From positions 1-35,021 of the forward strand of contig JAITLF010000275.1 in the NCBI GenBank assembly GCA_031278025.1: a DNA stretch of 35,021 nucleotides. Reading direction: 5' to 3'. Origin of the DNA: Treponema sp. Its GTDB lineage: Bacteria > Spirochaetota > Spirochaetia > Treponematales > Breznakiellaceae. Shown one piece after another: positions 17,001 through 25,263 of the stretch (position 1 is its first letter; each line of letters starts with the position of its first letter). The position numbers were made by a program, and so were the translations under genes. The notes beneath the pieces were generated by a model. The model made no database searches, was not told where the DNA came from, and worked only from the letters and a program-made list of their open reading frames with translations.

Positions 17001-17888
17001 ATGGAAGACCAGGCTGAAAAATTACGAGAGATGATGCGGAATAAGAAAGCCCTCGAAAAACCCGTTTCTCTCCAGAACGGGAAAAAGACCCGAATTATTA
17101 CCATTACCAGCGGTAAGGGCGGCGTCGGAAAGACCAATGTGTCGGTGAACATGGCCCTGGCCTATGCCCGACTGGGCAAGAAGGTGATGGTCATGGATGC
17201 GGATTTGGGATTGGCCAACGTGAACGTCATGCTGAACCTGATCCCCAAATTTAACCTGTACCATGTGATCCGCAAGCAGAAAACCATGCGGGAAATCATC
17301 GTGGACACCGAATACGGTATTTCCGTCGTGGCTGGGGCCTCCGGGTTTTCCAAGATCGCCAATCTAAACGAGGAGGAACGGCAGGAATTCATCAGTGAGA
17401 TTGAAACCCTTTCCTCTGCGGATATTATCGTCGTGGATACCAGCGCCGGGGTTTCCAGCAATGTTCTGGACTTTATCGCCGTCGCAGACGACGCGGTTAT
17501 CATCACCACCCCGGAACCTACCGCCATTACCGACGCCTACGGTATCATCAAAATTATCGCCACCGATATGGATAACCTGAACAGGGGGCTTAAACTGGTG
17601 GTAAACAGGGTTAAATCCGCCACTGAAGCGAACAAGGTGGCGGATCGGATGATCCGCATAACCAGTCAGTTTTTAAACCTCAAGCTAGAATATCTGGGCT
17701 TCATCTACGATGACTCCATGGTATCCCAGGCGGTCATACGGCAGAAGCCCTTCATGGTGATGGACCCCAAATGTAAAGCCTCCCAATGCGTCCAGCATAT
17801 CGTGGGCCGAATGGAAAAGAACGATCCCCGGGAAAGCGAGGGGGTTGGCAACATGATCAAGCGCTTCTTTGGCCGCGCCGCCCTGTAG
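17001..17888 (+). CDS. flhG: Flagellar number regulator FlhG (FleN/YlxH)
   Basis: FlhG is a MinD-like ATPase that opposes FlhF and limits flagellar number. The deviant Walker A motif KGGVGKT is at 39-45. 'VMDADLGLANVNVMLNL' and 'IIVVDTSAGVSSNVLDFIAVADDAVIITTPEPTAITDAYGIIK' are the MinD/FlhG switch regions. The N-terminal segment 'DQAEKLREMM' resembles the activation helix that stimulates FlhF in other bacteria. Its length of 295 residues is usual. It starts on the base after the flhF stop, with GGAGTG in the flhF end as ribosome site. The C-terminal 'NMIKRFFGRAAL' is amphipathic and could bind membrane, as in MinD. Confidence 0.93.
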   Translation: MEDQAEKLREMMRNKKALEKPVSLQNGKKTRIITITSGKGGVGKTNVSVNMALAYARLGKKVMVMDADLGLANVNVMLNLIPKFNLYHVIRKQKTMREIIVDTEYGISVVAGASGFSKIANLNEEERQEFISEIETLSSADIIVVDTSAGVSSNVLDFIAVADDAVIITTPEPTAITDAYGIIKIIATDMDNLNRGLKLVVNRVKSATEANKVADRMIRITSQFLNLKLEYLGFIYDDSMVSQAVIRQKPFMVMDPKCKASQCVQHIVGRMEKNDPRESEGVGNMIKRFFGRAAL

Positions 17889-17898
17889 GGAGAAACCG

Positions 17899-18678
17899 GT
17901 GTTTAACCTACGGTGGAGCGTCTTGTCGGCCTCATTAGGATTTATTTTGTCCCTCCTTTTAAGCCTGGTAAGCGGCGCGGGAGTTTTTTCCCTGCTCCGG
18001 GCCGTGATCTTCGGCGCGGGTTTCTTTGTCATAAGTTCCCTCCTCTTTTGGATGGTAAAGCGGTTCCTTCCCGAACTCATCCTTTCTGAAGATGACGACC
18101 TGCCAAGCCTGAGCATGGGTTCCCAGGTGGACATTTCCCTGGACGATGACGGTCCTTCCCTAAACGCAGACCTTCAGAAGGAAAGCGGGGACGCTTCCCC
18201 GGAGGGCGCTCTTGGCGTCGAGGGGCTTGGGCGTCTGACAAGCGGCGGCTCTCAAGCGGACGAGTTTGGGTTGCAAGAAAGCGGCGGTTCTGGCGGGAGG
18301 GAGTTTCCCGTCGGTATACTGGACCAGGGCCGTGAAACTGGTTATACTAGTCAAGAAACGGCGGAAGGCTTCAAACCCTTTGTCTTTTCCCCTCAGGGTA
18401 TTCCGTCAGGGGGCGGTTCTGGGGGGGTGCTTTCGGGAAAAGTCCATCGACCTGTTTCGGCGGCGGTCCTTCCCGCCGGGGATGGCGATATGGTGGAAAC
18501 GCTGCCCTTCTTTGGCGATGATTTTATGCTGGCGAGGGAAAATAGCGGAACGCCGGTATCTGTGGCTTTTCCAGGAGTGGATCGGAACGGCGCATCTTCC
18601 GAAGGGTCAGCCGAGGAATTCAGAGGCAAAGTAAAGGAATCGGCCTTGGCTATACAAACGCTATTAAAACGGGATTGA
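17899..18678 (+). CDS. Uncharacterised membrane protein between flhG and fliA
   Basis: I do not recognise a family. The start is the GTG at 17899, with AGGGAG nine bases upstream; the open frame extends further upstream only into flhG. The 259-residue product has two hydrophobic helices (about 8-28 and 32-52). A Lys/Arg turn follows, then a long acidic, Gly/Ser-rich and probably disordered tail (about 65-240), with a short helical end 'EEFRGKVKESALAIQTLLKRD'. With both helices close together, the tail probably lies in the cytoplasm. It is tightly placed in the operon, 12 bases before fliA, so a role with the flhF/flhG/fliA group is likely but unproven. Confidence 0.75.
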   Translation: MFNLRWSVLSASLGFILSLLLSLVSGAGVFSLLRAVIFGAGFFVISSLLFWMVKRFLPELILSEDDDLPSLSMGSQVDISLDDDGPSLNADLQKESGDASPEGALGVEGLGRLTSGGSQADEFGLQESGGSGGREFPVGILDQGRETGYTSQETAEGFKPFVFSPQGIPSGGGSGGVLSGKVHRPVSAAVLPAGDGDMVETLPFFGDDFMLARENSGTPVSVAFPGVDRNGASSEGSAEEFRGKVKESALAIQTLLKRD

Positions 18679-18690
18679 AAGGATAGCTTT

Positions 18691-19503
18691 ATGGGGAAGG
18701 TCCTCGGGAATGGTTTTCCGAATTGTTCCTTAGAACAAAAAACAGAAGAGGAACTTTGGGTTGGATATCGTCGAAATAAAGATCTGAAAATCCGTGAGTT
18801 TTTTATCAAACAATACGCTCCCCTGGTAAAGTATGTGGCTGGAAAAGTCGCCGTCAGCATGCCCCATAATGTTGAGTTTGATGATCTTGTAGGCTTCGGG
18901 TTTTTCGGGCTCCTTGACGCCATAGATCGCTTCGATCCCGAAAAGAATGTGAAGTTTAAAACCTATGCAGTTCCCCGAATCAAAGGGGCCATATTTGACG
19001 AGTTGCGGTCCATAGACTGGGTTCCCCGGTCTGTCCGCCAAAAAACAAAGGAAGTGGAGGAAACCATAGGAACCCTGGAGGCCCAACTGGGCAGGAGCGC
19101 CACCGATCAGGAGATTGCCGGAGCCTTGAGGATGGACGAAAGTGAATTCCTTAAAACCATGATGCGTATCTCCTCCACATCAATACTTTCCCTTAACGAT
19201 GTATGGTTTGCCGGGGATGAAACTGACAAGGTTTCCATCGGCGACAGCATAGAGTCTCCGGTAAGCCTGAATCCGGATGTAATCGTGGAAAAAGGCGAAA
19301 TCCGGCAGATAATAATTAATTCCATCAATGAATTGCCGGATAAAGAAAAAAGGATCCTCGTTCTTTATTATTACGAGGATCTGACCCTTAAGGAGATAGG
19401 CCGGGTGATGGGTATCACCGAATCACGGGTATCTCAACTACATACTAAAGCCATTTTGCGGCTTCGTTCCAAATTGACGAACGTGCGTAAGGGGATCGTG
19501 TAA
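18691..19503 (+). CDS. fliA: RNA polymerase sigma-28 factor FliA (WhiG-like)
   Basis: This sigma factor directs late flagellar transcription. The 270-residue product has region 2 ('VEFDDLVGFGFFGLLDAIDRFDPEKNVKFKTYAVPRIKGAIFDELR'), a 'DWVPRSVR' segment, region 3 and region 4 ('LPDKEKRILVLYYYEDLTLKEIGRVMGITESRVSQLHTKAILRLR'). All are typical of FliA/WhiG. AAAGGA at 18678-18683 precedes the ATG by seven bases. It is followed at once by the FapA gene. No anti-sigma FlgM gene is visible nearby. Confidence 0.95.
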   Translation: MGKVLGNGFPNCSLEQKTEEELWVGYRRNKDLKIREFFIKQYAPLVKYVAGKVAVSMPHNVEFDDLVGFGFFGLLDAIDRFDPEKNVKFKTYAVPRIKGAIFDELRSIDWVPRSVRQKTKEVEETIGTLEAQLGRSATDQEIAGALRMDESEFLKTMMRISSTSILSLNDVWFAGDETDKVSIGDSIESPVSLNPDVIVEKGEIRQIIINSINELPDKEKRILVLYYYEDLTLKEIGRVMGITESRVSQLHTKAILRLRSKLTNVRKGIV

Positions 19504-19504
19504 G

Positions 19505-21457
19505 GTGGGGGTCGATTTTGTTCGGCTCCAGCAGGTTATCAGGGAGCATCTGGAACAGGATAAAACGATACGCTCCGTAGAGGTTGAGGAAGCTACCATA
19601 GAAGCCGCCGTTTTCGCGGCGGCGGCTCTCCTGAATATTCCGGTCAGGCGGCTGGAATATGAGATTATTGAACGGGGTTTCACCGGGTTCTTCTTTGGAA
19701 CGGGTCAGAAAAACTGGAAGATCCGGGCCTATGAACGTATGGATGCGCCGAAAGAAGAAGAAATCGAATTTGAATCTGATGATGCTACGAGCGAAGAGGG
19801 ACCCGTCATTGAAGACAAAGACGGGGAAGTTTTTGTTCAGTTATGTAGTGAAGGCGCGTTCCTCAAGGTTACTCCTCCACAGGGTAATGGCAGACAGGTT
19901 ACGGAAGCTCAAGCTGTTAAAGCGCTGGCCGCCCGGAAGGTAATAGATATTAACGACCAACTGGTTAGCTCCCTGGTAAAACAGGCAACGGATGAGTATG
20001 CCCTGGTCGGAAAATTCGCGCATAACCCGGCGGATGACGCCTTTGTCTCGGTGATCGTTCCGGAGGGTGAGATGGAAGCATTCGTTCACGTTAATCCTCC
20101 GGGACTTGCGGGGTGTGATATTTCCTTTGAAACATTTATGAATGTTTTGCGGAGCAACCGTGTTGTCTTTGGGATAAATACGGAATTTTTACGGCAATTT
20201 GTGGATAAACCGATCTATAAAAAAAATACCCAGGTTGCGGTGGGGAGTCACCCCGTAAACGGGCGGGATTCGTATGTGCGATACAATTTTGAAACTGAAC
20301 AGAACAAGGTCCGTATTCGCGCAGGGGTGGACGGCAGGGTTGATTTCAAGGACCTCAACATTATTCAGAACGTGGTCAAAGGTCAGCATTTGGCAAGAAA
20401 GGTGCCTTCGGAAAAAGGAATAGCCGGCAAAACCGTAACCGGCAAAACCCTTCCGGCGAAAAACGGCAAAGATACGCCGCTTCTCCTGGGGAATAACGTC
20501 CTGGTTGCCGATGACGGGGTTACGGTAATAGCGAATATAAACGGCCAGGTAGTGATGACCGCTGGAAAGATCAGTGTCGAGCCTGTCTATGTGGTTCAGG
20601 GGAATGTAGACATAAAAACCGGGAACATCATGTTCCTGGGGAACGTGATCGTCAAAGGCAGCGTGGAAGACGGGTTCTCCATTAAGGCTGCAGGTAACAT
20701 AGAAGTGAACGGGACCGTTGAAAGGGCGGATCTGGACGCCGAAGGGGACATTATCGTTCACCAGGGGATAACCGGAAAGAGTGCCGGTATGATAAAAGCC
20801 GGAGGTTCCCTTTGGGCCCGGTTTATTGAGAACGCCGTCGTAGAAGCGGGGAATATGGTGGTGGTCTCCGACGGTATCATCAATTCTCAGGTGGATGCTG
20901 ATAAACAGATCATCTGCCGGGGCAAGCGGGCCCATATCGTCGGCGGACGCCTTAGGGCTACTGAAGTGATCGCAGCCAAGAGCCTCGGCAGTCCTACAAG
21001 CGGTACGGAAACCATTTGTGAAGTCGGATTCGATCCCAAAAGTAAGGAACAACTGGATAAGCACTACAGCCGGCGGGATTCCCTGACAAAGGAACTGGAA
21101 GAAATCCAACGTAACCTGCAAACCTTGATAACCCTGAAAAAGCAGCAGCAAACCCTTCCGGAAAATAAAGAAGGCTACCTACAGGACTTACTGAATACCC
21201 GTAATGACATGCTTGAGGAACTGCGGCGCATCACCGAAGAAATCCAGAAGTTCCAGGAATTTCTTGAAAGTCTGAAAAACCTGGGCAGGATTTCCGTTTC
21301 CGAGAAGGTGTATCCCGGTGTAAGTATCAGAATTCGGAATATGAAACTGGATGTCCACAATGAATACAAGGCCGTTACTTTTATTCTTGAAGCTGGTCTT
21401 GTACGGGTTACTTCCTATGCGCAGCCGGACGATGCCGTAAAGAGAGCGGGGGTCTGA
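19505..21457 (+). CDS. fapA: FapA-family protein (DUF342) with a Jag_N-like N-terminus
   Basis: The 650-residue protein starts with a small domain resembling Jag_N (about 25-80, 'AAALLNIPVRRLEYEIIERGFTGFFFGTGQKNWKIRAYE'). A FapA domain follows (about 160-290), then a run of short beta-helix-like turns (about 330-500: 'GNVDIKTGNIMFLGNVIVKGSVEDGFSIKAAGNIEVNGTVERADLDAEGDIIVHQGI'). A coiled coil (about 515-595) comes next, then a small C-terminal beta domain. FapA in Vibrio is linked to polar flagella and to localisation of other proteins; the spirochaete role is untested. The start is a GTG one base after the fliA stop, with AAGGGG further upstream, so start certainty is moderate. Confidence 0.85.
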   Translation: MGVDFVRLQQVIREHLEQDKTIRSVEVEEATIEAAVFAAAALLNIPVRRLEYEIIERGFTGFFFGTGQKNWKIRAYERMDAPKEEEIEFESDDATSEEGPVIEDKDGEVFVQLCSEGAFLKVTPPQGNGRQVTEAQAVKALAARKVIDINDQLVSSLVKQATDEYALVGKFAHNPADDAFVSVIVPEGEMEAFVHVNPPGLAGCDISFETFMNVLRSNRVVFGINTEFLRQFVDKPIYKKNTQVAVGSHPVNGRDSYVRYNFETEQNKVRIRAGVDGRVDFKDLNIIQNVVKGQHLARKVPSEKGIAGKTVTGKTLPAKNGKDTPLLLGNNVLVADDGVTVIANINGQVVMTAGKISVEPVYVVQGNVDIKTGNIMFLGNVIVKGSVEDGFSIKAAGNIEVNGTVERADLDAEGDIIVHQGITGKSAGMIKAGGSLWARFIENAVVEAGNMVVVSDGIINSQVDADKQIICRGKRAHIVGGRLRATEVIAAKSLGSPTSGTETICEVGFDPKSKEQLDKHYSRRDSLTKELEEIQRNLQTLITLKKQQQTLPENKEGYLQDLLNTRNDMLEELRRITEEIQKFQEFLESLKNLGRISVSEKVYPGVSIRIRNMKLDVHNEYKAVTFILEAGLVRVTSYAQPDDAVKRAGV

Positions 21458-21795
21458 TGGCTATTCAGCCTATTGATCTCCAGACCCTGTTTACCCAGGT
21501 GGATAAGGTCGGCAAGGAGCAAATGAATCAGAAAGAAGGGGTTCATCTTCAGGCTGCCCTCCAAAGCGCTCATATGCAAAAAAAGAACGAGGAACGGTCT
21601 CATTCTGTAACCGAGCTTCAGAATACCGGCGAAGGAACGGAGCGGCTCAAGGACCGGAATGCCCGGCGGCAGGGGGATGAACGCCCTTCGGGCCGGAAGC
21701 CCGATGAAAAAGAAGGCGCCGAAACCGAGGGCAGCGGAGAGCCGTCCGTAATCCGGGATCCTGCCCTGGGTACAAACATAGACATCAGCGGTTAG
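21457..21795 (+). CDS. Small conserved-looking hydrophilic protein after fapA
   Basis: I do not recognise a family. The ATG shares its first base with the fapA stop (TGATG), so translation is probably coupled. The 112-residue product begins with a helical segment, 'IQPIDLQTLFTQVDKVGKEQMNQKEGVHLQAALQ' (about 3-37). It continues as a charged, disordered tail rich in Glu, Arg, Lys and Gly. No membrane segment, cysteine or catalytic motif is visible. Its place between FapA and a SwrB-like membrane protein suggests an adaptor or assembly factor; this is inference only. Confidence 0.7.
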   Translation: MAIQPIDLQTLFTQVDKVGKEQMNQKEGVHLQAALQSAHMQKKNEERSHSVTELQNTGEGTERLKDRNARRQGDERPSGRKPDEKEGAETEGSGEPSVIRDPALGTNIDISG

Positions 21796-21804
21796 GATAA
21801 AGTC

Positions 21805-22437
21805 ATGGTTGTCCCCATAGTTCTTGCCGTCGCCAGCCTCATGGTAAGCGGTTTTTCTTTTCTTTTTTGTTTTGCCTATTTGAAACGACGTACTGGCCGG
21901 GAACGTATCCTGGTTGAACTAAACGATGAAATTGAGCGGCTTGTCCGGGACGTCAATGAGATCACCAACCGCGATACCCTTCTGGTGGAAGACAGGGTTA
22001 AAACCCTCAAAGCGCTTTTGGACGACATAGACCGGCGTATCACCGTATTGGCCGGGGAAGTATCCCGCCGGCATACCCAGGAAGAAGTCTACCTAGAGCT
22101 GGGCAAACTCCGCAGCCCGGTCTTGGAATCTGCGGCCCCTCCTTCGGCGGCGAACCCGGCGCCGCCGGTCCCTTCCGCCGCCGCAGCTCAGGCGGTTTCC
22201 CCGCCTGCCGCTGAAACGGGGGCCGGGCGGCCTCCGCCTTCCCAAACATATTCCCCCCGCATCGTCCGTTCGGCCACTCCTATTGTCCCCAAACCCCCGC
22301 CTTTCGCGGAACAGGTTGCCGGATTATACCGGGCCGGGTTATCCCCCGGCCTGATAGCCTCCCGTTTAGGCGCCGCGTTATCGGAGGTAGAGCTTGCCAT
22401 AGCCCTGGCTGAACGGCGCGGCTCCGGCGACTCCTAG
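21805..22437 (+). CDS. SwrB/DUF2802-like membrane coiled-coil protein
   Basis: The 210-residue protein has one N-terminal membrane helix (about 3-26), a coiled coil (about 32-95), an Ala/Pro-rich linker (about 105-165) and a C-terminal helix-turn-helix-like segment. The last reads 'VAGLYRAGLSPGLIASRLGAALSEVELAIALAER' (about 172-206). This order matches Bacillus SwrB and the DUF2802/DUF6115 proteins. SwrB is encoded just after the sigma-28 gene sigD and promotes basal-body and export-gate maturation. The parallel location supports the match, but the sequence link is only by motif. It closes the motility cluster. Confidence 0.65.
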   Translation: MVVPIVLAVASLMVSGFSFLFCFAYLKRRTGRERILVELNDEIERLVRDVNEITNRDTLLVEDRVKTLKALLDDIDRRITVLAGEVSRRHTQEEVYLELGKLRSPVLESAAPPSAANPAPPVPSAAAAQAVSPPAAETGAGRPPPSQTYSPRIVRSATPIVPKPPPFAEQVAGLYRAGLSPGLIASRLGAALSEVELAIALAERRGSGDS

Positions 22438-22440
22438 GAT

Positions 22441-22500
22441 CCTGTTCCAAAACCTCACTGTATATGGATTTAAGTGAATAAATTCTGTTCAGAACAGAAT
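22441..22500. repeat. Half copy of the CCTGTTCCAAAAC repeat and a short palindrome
   Basis: CCTGTTCCAAAAC at 22441-22453 repeats one arm of the 6611-6642 hairpin, here without a partner arm. ATTCTGTTCAGAACAGAAT at 22482-22500 is a perfect 9-bp inverted repeat around one base. The palindrome overlaps the first unit of the adjacent tandem array and could act as a weak stop for transcripts from the motility cluster, but it has no T-tract. Confidence 0.45.
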
Positions 22501-22599
22501 AATCGGGTCTCTGAGCAGGATGATTTCGTCTCCGGGTAGAACAATCGGGTCTCTGAACAGAACGAGTTCGTCTCTGAACAGAACAATCGGGTCTCTCTG
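22495..22599. repeat. Five-unit 21-bp tandem repeat
   Basis: Units start at 22495, 22516, 22537, 22558 and 22579. Units 1, 3 and 5 resemble CAGAACAATCGGGTCTCTGAA; units 2 and 4 resemble CAGAACGAGTTCGTCTCTGAA. The array therefore has a 42-bp higher period. It lies in the convergent spacer between the motility cluster and nadE. Units are directly adjacent with no spacers, so it is not CRISPR. A 21-bp period puts two helical turns between repeats. Confidence 0.75.
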
Positions 22600-22621
22600 A
22601 CCAACAAAGTCCCGCAGGCTC

Positions 22622-24352
22622 CTAGACCTCGTAGATATGCCGCGCTATAGGCATGCGGCGTCCCATCCCGAAGGCCCGTGGGGAAACCTTCAGAACCGGC
22701 GGGGCTTGGCGGCGCTTGAATTCCGCCTGGGCAACGGTACGGATGATGCGGCCCGCCAGTTCAGCGTCCCTGCCCCGGGCCGCTATTTCATCCCTGGACA
22801 GGTTTTCAAACAGATAGAGCTTGAGGATTTCGTCCAGGTCTTCGTAGGGGGGCAGGCTGTCCTGGTCTTTTTGATTGGGACGGAGTTCCGCCGAAGGCGG
22901 CTTTAGGATGACCGCTTCCGGAATGGCGTCTTTACCGGCGGCGGACCGGGACTTTTCGTTGATGCGGCGGCAGAGGGCAAAGACCTCCGTCTTAAAGAGG
23001 TCGCCTATGGGGGCAAGGGCGCCGGCCATGTCGCCGTAGAGGGTGCAGTAACCCATGGCAAGCTCACTCTTGTTGCCCGTGGTCAGGAGCATGGACCCAA
23101 ATTTGTTGGAATACGCCATAAGCAGGGTTCCCCGGATGCGGGCCTGAAGATTTTCCTCCGCGATGTCAAAGGGACGGTCCTGAAAGACATCCTTCAAGAC
23201 CTCAAGAAAGCTGGCGTATACGGGCTCTATAGGCAGGGTGGTATACGAACAACCGAGGCTGCGGGCCAGTTCTGCGGCATCGTCCCGGGAACCTTGGGAG
23301 GAAAAGCGGGAAGGCATGCTGAAGCCGGCAACCTTGCCGCCGCCCAGGGCCTTTACCGCCAAATAAGCCGCCAGGGATGAATCTATGCCCCCGGAAAGAC
23401 CCAGATGAGCCCGGCTGAAACCGCACTTCCCCATGTATTCCCGTATGCCCAGGACCAGGGCGTCTTCCAGGGTGTCCAGTTCAGACCGGGAAAGGCCAAC
23501 CTTGAACGGGTCCGCCTCCGCGGCCCCTGCGGCCCCCGCCGTTTCCGGAAGCGTGGGGGGATCTGCATCCAAAGCGGAATCCCAGACAACAAGGTCTTCC
23601 TCAAAGCCGCGGGCCATATACCGGACCGCCGGGACGCCCCGGCCCGTACCGGGGCTTACTATGAAGGAACGTCCGTCAAAGATGATGGAGTCGTTGGCCC
23701 CCACCGCGTTGACGTAGACAATGGGGACATCCCCGCGGGCGGAAAGCCGTTCCGCCAGGTCGCTACGGACCCGGAGTTTTCCCGCGTAATAGGGGGACGC
23801 GGAGGGTACGCAGAGCAGGCTGATCCCCTGGTCCAGGAGGAGCCGTACCGGGTCCCTGACGTACCGGGCGCCGGGAATCGCGGTTTCCCGCCATACATCT
23901 TCGCAGATCGCCACGCCTATCCGTTCCCCTTTCCATTCAAAAACGTTCCAAGCCTGGGCGCCCTCAAAATTCCGGGCCTCGTCAAACACATCGTAGGTGG
24001 GGAGCAGGGTCTTGATCTGTTCAAACATGAGTTTGCCCTTCAGGATGATGCCGTACTCGTTTACCAGGGCCTTGCCGCCCGGGTAGGGATTTCTCCCCAC
24101 AAACCCTATGCCCACCGCCATGTCCCGTGGAAGTTCCCGCTGGAGGATACGGACGGCCCGGATATTGCCCTCGACAAACCGGTCCTGATCCAGGAGATCC
24201 ATAGGCGGATACCCGCAAACCGCCAGTTCCGGAAAAAGCGCCAGGTCGGCCTTAAGTTCCCGCAGGGCCCGGCGGCTAAAGGTAAGGATTTTTTCCGTGT
24301 TACCGGAAAAATCGCCGATGGTGGAATTAATCTGGGCAATAGCAATCCGCAT
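22622..24352 (-). CDS. nadE: Glutamine-dependent NAD(+) synthetase
   Basis: The enzyme makes NAD from deamido-NAD, ATP and glutamine in the cytoplasm. The 576-residue protein has both domains. The N-terminal nitrilase-type glutaminase (about 1-260) has the triad Glu42 ('FPELAVCGYPP'), Lys114 ('KTLLPTYDVFDE') and Cys150 ('VAICEDVW'). The C-terminal synthetase (about 290-560) has the ATP-loop SGGIDSS at 320-326, 'TTGNKSELAMGYCTLYGDMAG' and 'KPPSAELRPNQKDQDSLPPYEDLD'. All key residues are present. The ATG at 24352 lacks a clear ribosome site. It is transcribed towards the motility cluster. Confidence 0.96.
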   Translation of the reverse strand: MRIAIAQINSTIGDFSGNTEKILTFSRRALRELKADLALFPELAVCGYPPMDLLDQDRFVEGNIRAVRILQRELPRDMAVGIGFVGRNPYPGGKALVNEYGIILKGKLMFEQIKTLLPTYDVFDEARNFEGAQAWNVFEWKGERIGVAICEDVWRETAIPGARYVRDPVRLLLDQGISLLCVPSASPYYAGKLRVRSDLAERLSARGDVPIVYVNAVGANDSIIFDGRSFIVSPGTGRGVPAVRYMARGFEEDLVVWDSALDADPPTLPETAGAAGAAEADPFKVGLSRSELDTLEDALVLGIREYMGKCGFSRAHLGLSGGIDSSLAAYLAVKALGGGKVAGFSMPSRFSSQGSRDDAAELARSLGCSYTTLPIEPVYASFLEVLKDVFQDRPFDIAEENLQARIRGTLLMAYSNKFGSMLLTTGNKSELAMGYCTLYGDMAGALAPIGDLFKTEVFALCRRINEKSRSAAGKDAIPEAVILKPPSAELRPNQKDQDSLPPYEDLDEILKLYLFENLSRDEIAARGRDAELAGRIIRTVAQAEFKRRQAPPVLKVSPRAFGMGRRMPIARHIYEV

Positions 24353-24362
24353 AATGGGGTGA

Positions 24363-24590
24363 TCTTACTATGAAGGGAGGGATACGTCAAATCCTTGCAA
24401 GGAGCGGCGTGCGGCTTGCAAAAGTGTTTTTGTGCTGCGCAAAAATGGTTTTGCGTAGCGACCCTGGGGGAGGGGGCGCTGCCCTGCGGGGGACGCCGCC
24501 CAACCTCCGGGGGTCCGGGGGGCCGGGGTCCTTCGGACCCATGCCTCCCGGCGGGGGTGGCGGGGCGTATCCCCGCGGGGTCCGGGTAGA
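24363..24590. other. GC-rich non-coding spacer upstream of nadE
   Basis: This stretch has strings of G and C and short palindromes: GGGTCC at 24526-24531 against GGACCC at 24535-24540, and CCCCGCGGGG at 24571-24580. Its left part repeats TTTTTGTGCTGCGCAAAAA-like words. The composition resembles the block at 350-490. Frames across it give low-complexity products, so I see no gene. A hairpin role at the macro-gene 3' end is possible. Confidence 0.4.
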
Positions 24591-25130
24591 TCACCGGCGG
24601 TATAACCGGCGGTAAAGCTGATAATTTTCGGCATCAAAACACACAAACACGAGCTTTTTAATCCCCGGCGTCTGTTTCAGGGTTTCCGTAACCGAAGCGG
24701 ACGCGATGCCAGCGGCGGCTTCCTTTGGATAGCCGTAAACGCCGGTGCTGATGTTCGGGAAGGCGATGGATTCAAGGCCGCGCTTTTCCGCAAGGAGCAG
24801 GCTGTTCCGGTAACAGGAAGCCAGCAGTCCCGGCTCCCCCTGTCCTCCCCCTTGCCAAACAGGACCCACGGTGTGAATCACGAAATGGCAGGGAAGCCGC
24901 CCCGGGCCGGTAATCACCGCCTCCCCGGTCTGGCAGGGGCTTTTGCCCTGCCGCCGTTTTTTTTCAGCAAGGTGGCGGCACTCCCCAAGGAGTTCCGGCC
25001 CTGCGGCCCGGTGTATGGCGCCGTCCACGCCCCCGCCCCCCATAAGGCTCGAATTGGCGGCGTTGACTATGGCGTCAACCGCCTGTTCCGTAATGTCCCC
25101 CAAGACCAGTTCAATTAACGGTTCTGCCAT
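24591..25130 (-). CDS. Macro-domain protein, probable ADP-ribose deacylase/hydrolase
   Basis: Macro domains bind ADP-ribose; relatives such as YmdB and MacroD remove acetyl from O-acetyl-ADP-ribose or ADP-ribose from proteins. The 179-residue product is essentially one macro domain. It has '[34 protein letters not shown]' (about 11-44), the second loop '[14 protein letters not shown]' (127-140) and '[10 protein letters not shown]'. Asn24 and the GGGGVDGAI loop match the MacroD type. The start is the ATG at 25130, because AAGGAAG lies just upstream; an ATG ten codons earlier has no such site. It ends 238 bases before nadE, so the two may share NAD-related regulation. Confidence 0.93.
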   Translation of the reverse strand: MAEPLIELVLGDITEQAVDAIVNAANSSLMGGGGVDGAIHRAAGPELLGECRHLAEKKRRQGKSPCQTGEAVITGPGRLPCHFVIHTVGPVWQGGGQGEPGLLASCYRNSLLLAEKRGLESIAFPNISTGVYGYPKEAAAGIASASVTETLKQTPGIKKLVFVCFDAENYQLYRRLYRR

Positions 25131-25263
25131 GGTTTCTTCCTTTATATTCACAATTTTCATGTTATTATTTTCATGCTTCTATTTTTAACCCGAACTATAG
25201 CTAAGACACCCGGTTATGGGTATACTCGCTTTTGTAAAAATCAACACTTTTTTGGAGGGAACC

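Noticed and set aside
22495..22599. CRISPR array
   Set aside because: The 21-bp units abut without unique spacers and there are no cas genes; it is a simple tandem repeat.
23405..24373. 322-codon plus-strand frame opposite nadE
   Set aside because: NadE has intact catalytic residues throughout; the antisense frame has no recognisable domain or ribosome site.
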